A stretch of 64,000 bases of DNA from Mameliella sp. CS4 (lineage in GTDB: Bacteria; Pseudomonadota; Alphaproteobacteria; Rhodobacterales; Rhodobacteraceae): assembly GCF_019392335.1 (NCBI RefSeq), contig NZ_JAHXRQ010000008.1, forward strand, positions 62,001 through 126,000, read 5' to 3'. The notes under the pieces were generated by a model. It was not told the DNA's origin. It made no database searches and saw only the letters and a program-made list of their open reading frames with translations. Positions 61,662 through 64,000 of this stretch are shown here, one piece after another; position 1 is the stretch's first letter; each line of letters opens with the position of its first letter. Position numbers and translations under genes: made by a program.

Positions 61662-62510
61662 TTACGCGCCGCGAGCGATGCGGGTCACAGCGTCGTCTGT
61701 CCACCAGACGCCGTTGGCAACCATTCGGAAATTGATGATGGCGGCGAGGTAGCCGTCGCCCTCGGGCACCTTGGCCCCGGCGGTGGCGTCCCGCACCACG
61801 GCGACCTCGTAACCCAGTTCCAAGAGCTCGTAGAGATGGGCCTGGGTGCAGAGATTGGCCGACATGCCGGCAAGAATGACCTTGTCGATGCCGCGCTTGC
61901 GCAGCTGCAGGTTCAGATCGTTCTGTGCCGGGCCATAGACCTTGTGAGGCGAACAGACGATGGTTTCGCCGTCCTCGATGTACTTCTTGTACTGCGGCAT
62001 CCAGTCGGCACCGGAGCCTTCGAACCCGTCCAGCGACAGGGCGTCGGGGCGGTCGAACATGCCGATGGCGTGCATGGTCTTTTCCAGCGTGCCTTCGAAC
62101 TGCCACTTGTGGTCATGCGGATAGTAATAGTGGGGCGAGATGAAGACTGGCATGCCGGCGGCCTTGGCGGCGGCAAAGAGGCGCTCGATGTTGTCGACGG
62201 TGCCCTGTTCGGTCACGCTTTCGCCCACGACGCCCCAGGTCACGCCGTCCTCGGACAGAAAGTCGATCTGCGGGTCTGTCACCACCAACGCGGTGCGGCC
62301 GGGCGTGATCTCCATGTCGATCTGCGGCAGGCCGGGATCGGCCGGGTCGGCATAAAGCGCGCGGGCGTCCGGCGTGGCGGCATGGGCCGCCGAGCCGGCG
62401 ATGGCAGCGGCGCCCGTGGCGGCAGCGCCCGCCAACAGGCGGCGGCGTGCGGTGTCCACCTGTTCAGGCGTGACGTTGCAACCGCAGTTCTCGTGATCGT
62501 CGTGTTTCAT
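61662..62510 (-). CDS. Cysteine hydrolase (isochorismatase family) with Tat signal
   Basis: A 282-residue isochorismatase-fold hydrolase. The triad is visible: Asp in VTDPQIDFL, Lys in SPHKVYGP and Cys in GMSANLCTQ. An N-terminal twin-arginine signal (RRRLLAGAAATGAAAIAGSAAHA, split here only by its hydrophobic core) implies periplasmic location, and the segment before it (HDDHENCGC) is His/Cys-rich. The substrate is unknown. Likely co-transcribed with the YHS gene. Confidence 0.83.
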   Translation of the reverse strand: MKHDDHENCGCNVTPEQVDTARRRLLAGAAATGAAAIAGSAAHAATPDARALYADPADPGLPQIDMEITPGRTALVVTDPQIDFLSEDGVTWGVVGESVTEQGTVDNIERLFAAAKAAGMPVFISPHYYYPHDHKWQFEGTLEKTMHAIGMFDRPDALSLDGFEGSGADWMPQYKKYIEDGETIVCSPHKVYGPAQNDLNLQLRKRGIDKVILAGMSANLCTQAHLYELLELGYEVAVVRDATAGAKVPEGDGYLAAIINFRMVANGVWWTDDAVTRIARGA

Positions 62511-62688
62511 GGTCTCTCTCCTTTGGGTCAGAGCGGGGTGGGGACAGCGCGGCTGCGCTGCCAGGGCTGCGAAAGCGGGTGCGCCGCATGGCGGTGCCGG
62601 TCGCGGCCTTTGGTGTGCCGCGTTGGTCCGTGTGTCTTTCGCTGTCCTTGGGGGCCGGGCTGCCGGGAGGGGCAGCGCGGGAATGGGG

Positions 62689-63075
62689 TCAGTCCACCGC
62701 CGGCGGCAGGGTGCAGGTGCAGACCGGCGGGGGCGTCAGGGCTTGCGGGCCGGGCAGCGGGGCAAGGTCCTCGGGAAAAACGCGCGCGGCGTGCGAGTCC
62801 GGCTCATCCGCCTCTCGCGGGAGGCGGACCAGGAGTTGCGGATTGGCGGGGGCGTGGCTTTCGGGCGGGCTGCCGGCATAGGCCGGAGCGGACATCATGA
62901 TCAGCGTGGCGAGGCCGCCGGTGGCCAGGGCTCCGGCCAGTGCCGCGATCAGGAGCGAGACCATCTCGCGCATGCCGCGTATCCAGGGCGCGCTTTGCGG
63001 AGCATGTACGATGGTTACGCGGCAATGGCGCGGTGCGTCGGGACCCGGGCGGGCCGGTGCGGAGGTCAGTTCCAT
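62689..63075 (-). CDS. Hypothetical single-span membrane protein
   Basis: A 128-residue frame with one hydrophobic segment (VSLLIAALAGALATGGLATLIMM, shown by residues about 39-61) and a Pro-rich tail ending in CTCTLPPAVD. No family recognised. It lies between the AraC regulator and the hydrolase on the same strand; overlapping frames exist, so reality is uncertain. Confidence 0.45.
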   Translation of the reverse strand: MELTSAPARPGPDAPRHCRVTIVHAPQSAPWIRGMREMVSLLIAALAGALATGGLATLIMMSAPAYAGSPPESHAPANPQLLVRLPREADEPDSHAARVFPEDLAPLPGPQALTPPPVCTCTLPPAVD

Positions 63076-63166
63076 GTCTTGGGCCTTTCGTTTTGGCGTT
63101 GCCCGGGGCGCTGGCCCCGATTTTCCGTGATGAGGGACGGCGCCTCATCCTGTTGATGTAATGAGA

Positions 63167-64000
63167 TTAAACCGTCCCGGCCCTGACCGTATCGGCCCCG
63201 CCTGCCAGCCTTTGGGCAGTCCCTGCCATGACCGCGCCCTGGGGCAGGCGCGGCACGTCGCAAGCCCTGTTGCGATACTGCGCCGGGGCCTGTCCGACCC
63301 AGCGCTTGAAGGCACGGCCAAAGGCGCTTTGCTCGGCGAAGCCGGTCAGAAAGGCGACCTCGGCGATGCTGCAGTCGCTGTGCTCCAGCAGGTCGCGGGC
63401 CAGTTTGACCTGCACCTCGCGGACCACGTCACGATAGGTGGTGCCTTCGTCCGACAGGCGACGAAAGAAGGTCCGTTCGCTCATCCCCATGTCGCGCGCC
63501 AGGGAGGCGGCGCGCGGAATCCCGGTGCTGAGCGCGGTGGACAAGCGGCGGCAGAGGTCCGCGCGCAGGGGCGGTTCCTGTTCCACGGGACCCAATTCCT
63601 GATCCAGGTGCCGGGTCAGGAAGTCCGACAGAGCCTCGTCCCCGAGGCGGTTGGGAAGGTCCAGCGACCGAGACGACAGGGCGATGGAATCCCGGTCCGC
63701 GCCAAAGATCACGGGGCAGCCGAAATGCGCCTCGTAGCGGGCGGGATCGCCGGAACAGGTATGCCGGAAGGTGACAAATTCCGGTGTCAGCCCGTCACGG
63801 ACAAAGTCCCGCGCGTTGCGGGCAAAGCCGGCAAGCGCGCATTCGTTGCGCAGCGTCAGTGCCGGGTGATCCTGAGTCCGACCTTCGAGCACCAGCCGCA
63901 CAGGTGTTTCGCTGGTGTCCAGCCGGTAGACAGCCGTATCCGTAAGCAGGCGAAAGTAGCGTTCCAACCGCACCAGCGAGGCACGCAGAGTCGGCGCGGT
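63167..64000 (-). CDS. AraC-family regulator, N terminus cut by window end
   Basis: At least 277 residues of an OruR-like AraC regulator; the frame stays open to the last base, so the start is outside. The C-terminal helix-turn-helix reads MSERTFFRRLSDEGTTYRDV and AEVAFLTGFAEQSAFGRAFKRW, similar to the regulator at 30780-31784. It precedes the hypothetical, cysteine hydrolase and YHS genes and may control them. Confidence 0.85.
   Translation of the reverse strand, partial: TAPTLRASLVRLERYFRLLTDTAVYRLDTSETPVRLVLEGRTQDHPALTLRNECALAGFARNARDFVRDGLTPEFVTFRHTCSGDPARYEAHFGCPVIFGADRDSIALSSRSLDLPNRLGDEALSDFLTRHLDQELGPVEQEPPLRADLCRRLSTALSTGIPRAASLARDMGMSERTFFRRLSDEGTTYRDVVREVQVKLARDLLEHSDCSIAEVAFLTGFAEQSAFGRAFKRWVGQAPAQYRNRACDVPRLPQGAVMAGTAQRLAGGADTVRAGTV

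Noticed and set aside
1..64000. CRISPR arrays, transposases, phage genes or integration sites
   Set aside because: No regularly spaced repeats, transposase or integrase motifs, or tRNA-flanking direct repeats were seen.

Overview
The window reads as chromosomal DNA of a Roseobacter-type alphaproteobacterium (Rhodobacterales): high G+C, dense ATGA-coupled operons, DUF1028/RidA/flavoprotein sets, a cytochrome c-fused urate oxidase, a PuuE-UraD fusion and plcP-btaAB phosphorus-saving lipid genes. No phage, transposon, CRISPR array, rRNA or ordinary tRNA gene was seen. Nearly everything is metabolic accessory DNA in compact operons.

Layout. 0-6.6 kb: a trimethylamine-dehydrogenase-like flavoprotein, LysR regulator, DUF1028 protein and RidA on the minus strand, facing a flavin monooxygenase and a nitrilase-family amidase; two CTTAG-N7-CTAAG boxes mark both promoter regions. 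6.6-12.0 kb: an RNA-repair locus, rtcR facing rsr (Ro60), then four structured RNAs, then rtcB. The four RNAs share a two-stem architecture supported by compensatory changes and look like bacterial Y RNAs; the second contains a complete circularly permuted tRNA mimic and the fourth a T-arm. This is the most striking part of the window. 12.1-20.1 kb: urate/allantoin catabolism (allE, NCS2 permease, allA, puuE-uraD, uraH, LysR, puuD). 20.5-26 kb: a three-subunit molybdenum hydroxylase, MoaD-like protein and acyl-CoA synthetase in one operon. 26.1-28.8 kb: plcP-btaA-btaB. 28.8-31.8 kb: two small membrane proteins, an NmrA-type reductase and an AraC regulator.

32.3-61 kb is a large polyol/tetrose-phosphate region. 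It has a Fe3+/phosphonate-type ABC transporter split over two strands, a fused DhaK-DhaL kinase, a first GlpD-like dehydrogenase plus FGGY kinase pair, RpiB (EryI), TpiA (EryH) and a DeoR regulator. Divergently come tkt-fbp-fba-tal. Next is eryA-eryB-eryC, an FMN riboswitch, ribH2, an iron alcohol dehydrogenase and eryD (SorC). A divergent ribose-type ABC importer follows, whose ATPase carries a SorC effector-binding domain at its C terminus. Together these can import a tetritol such as erythritol, phosphorylate, oxidise and isomerise it to erythrose 4-phosphate, and merge that into glycolysis and the pentose phosphate cycle.

61-64 kb holds a secreted YHS protein, a Tat-exported cysteine hydrolase, a small membrane protein and an AraC regulator cut by the window end. 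Starts were re-chosen by ribosome binding site and family N terminus wherever the longest reading frame ran too far upstream.
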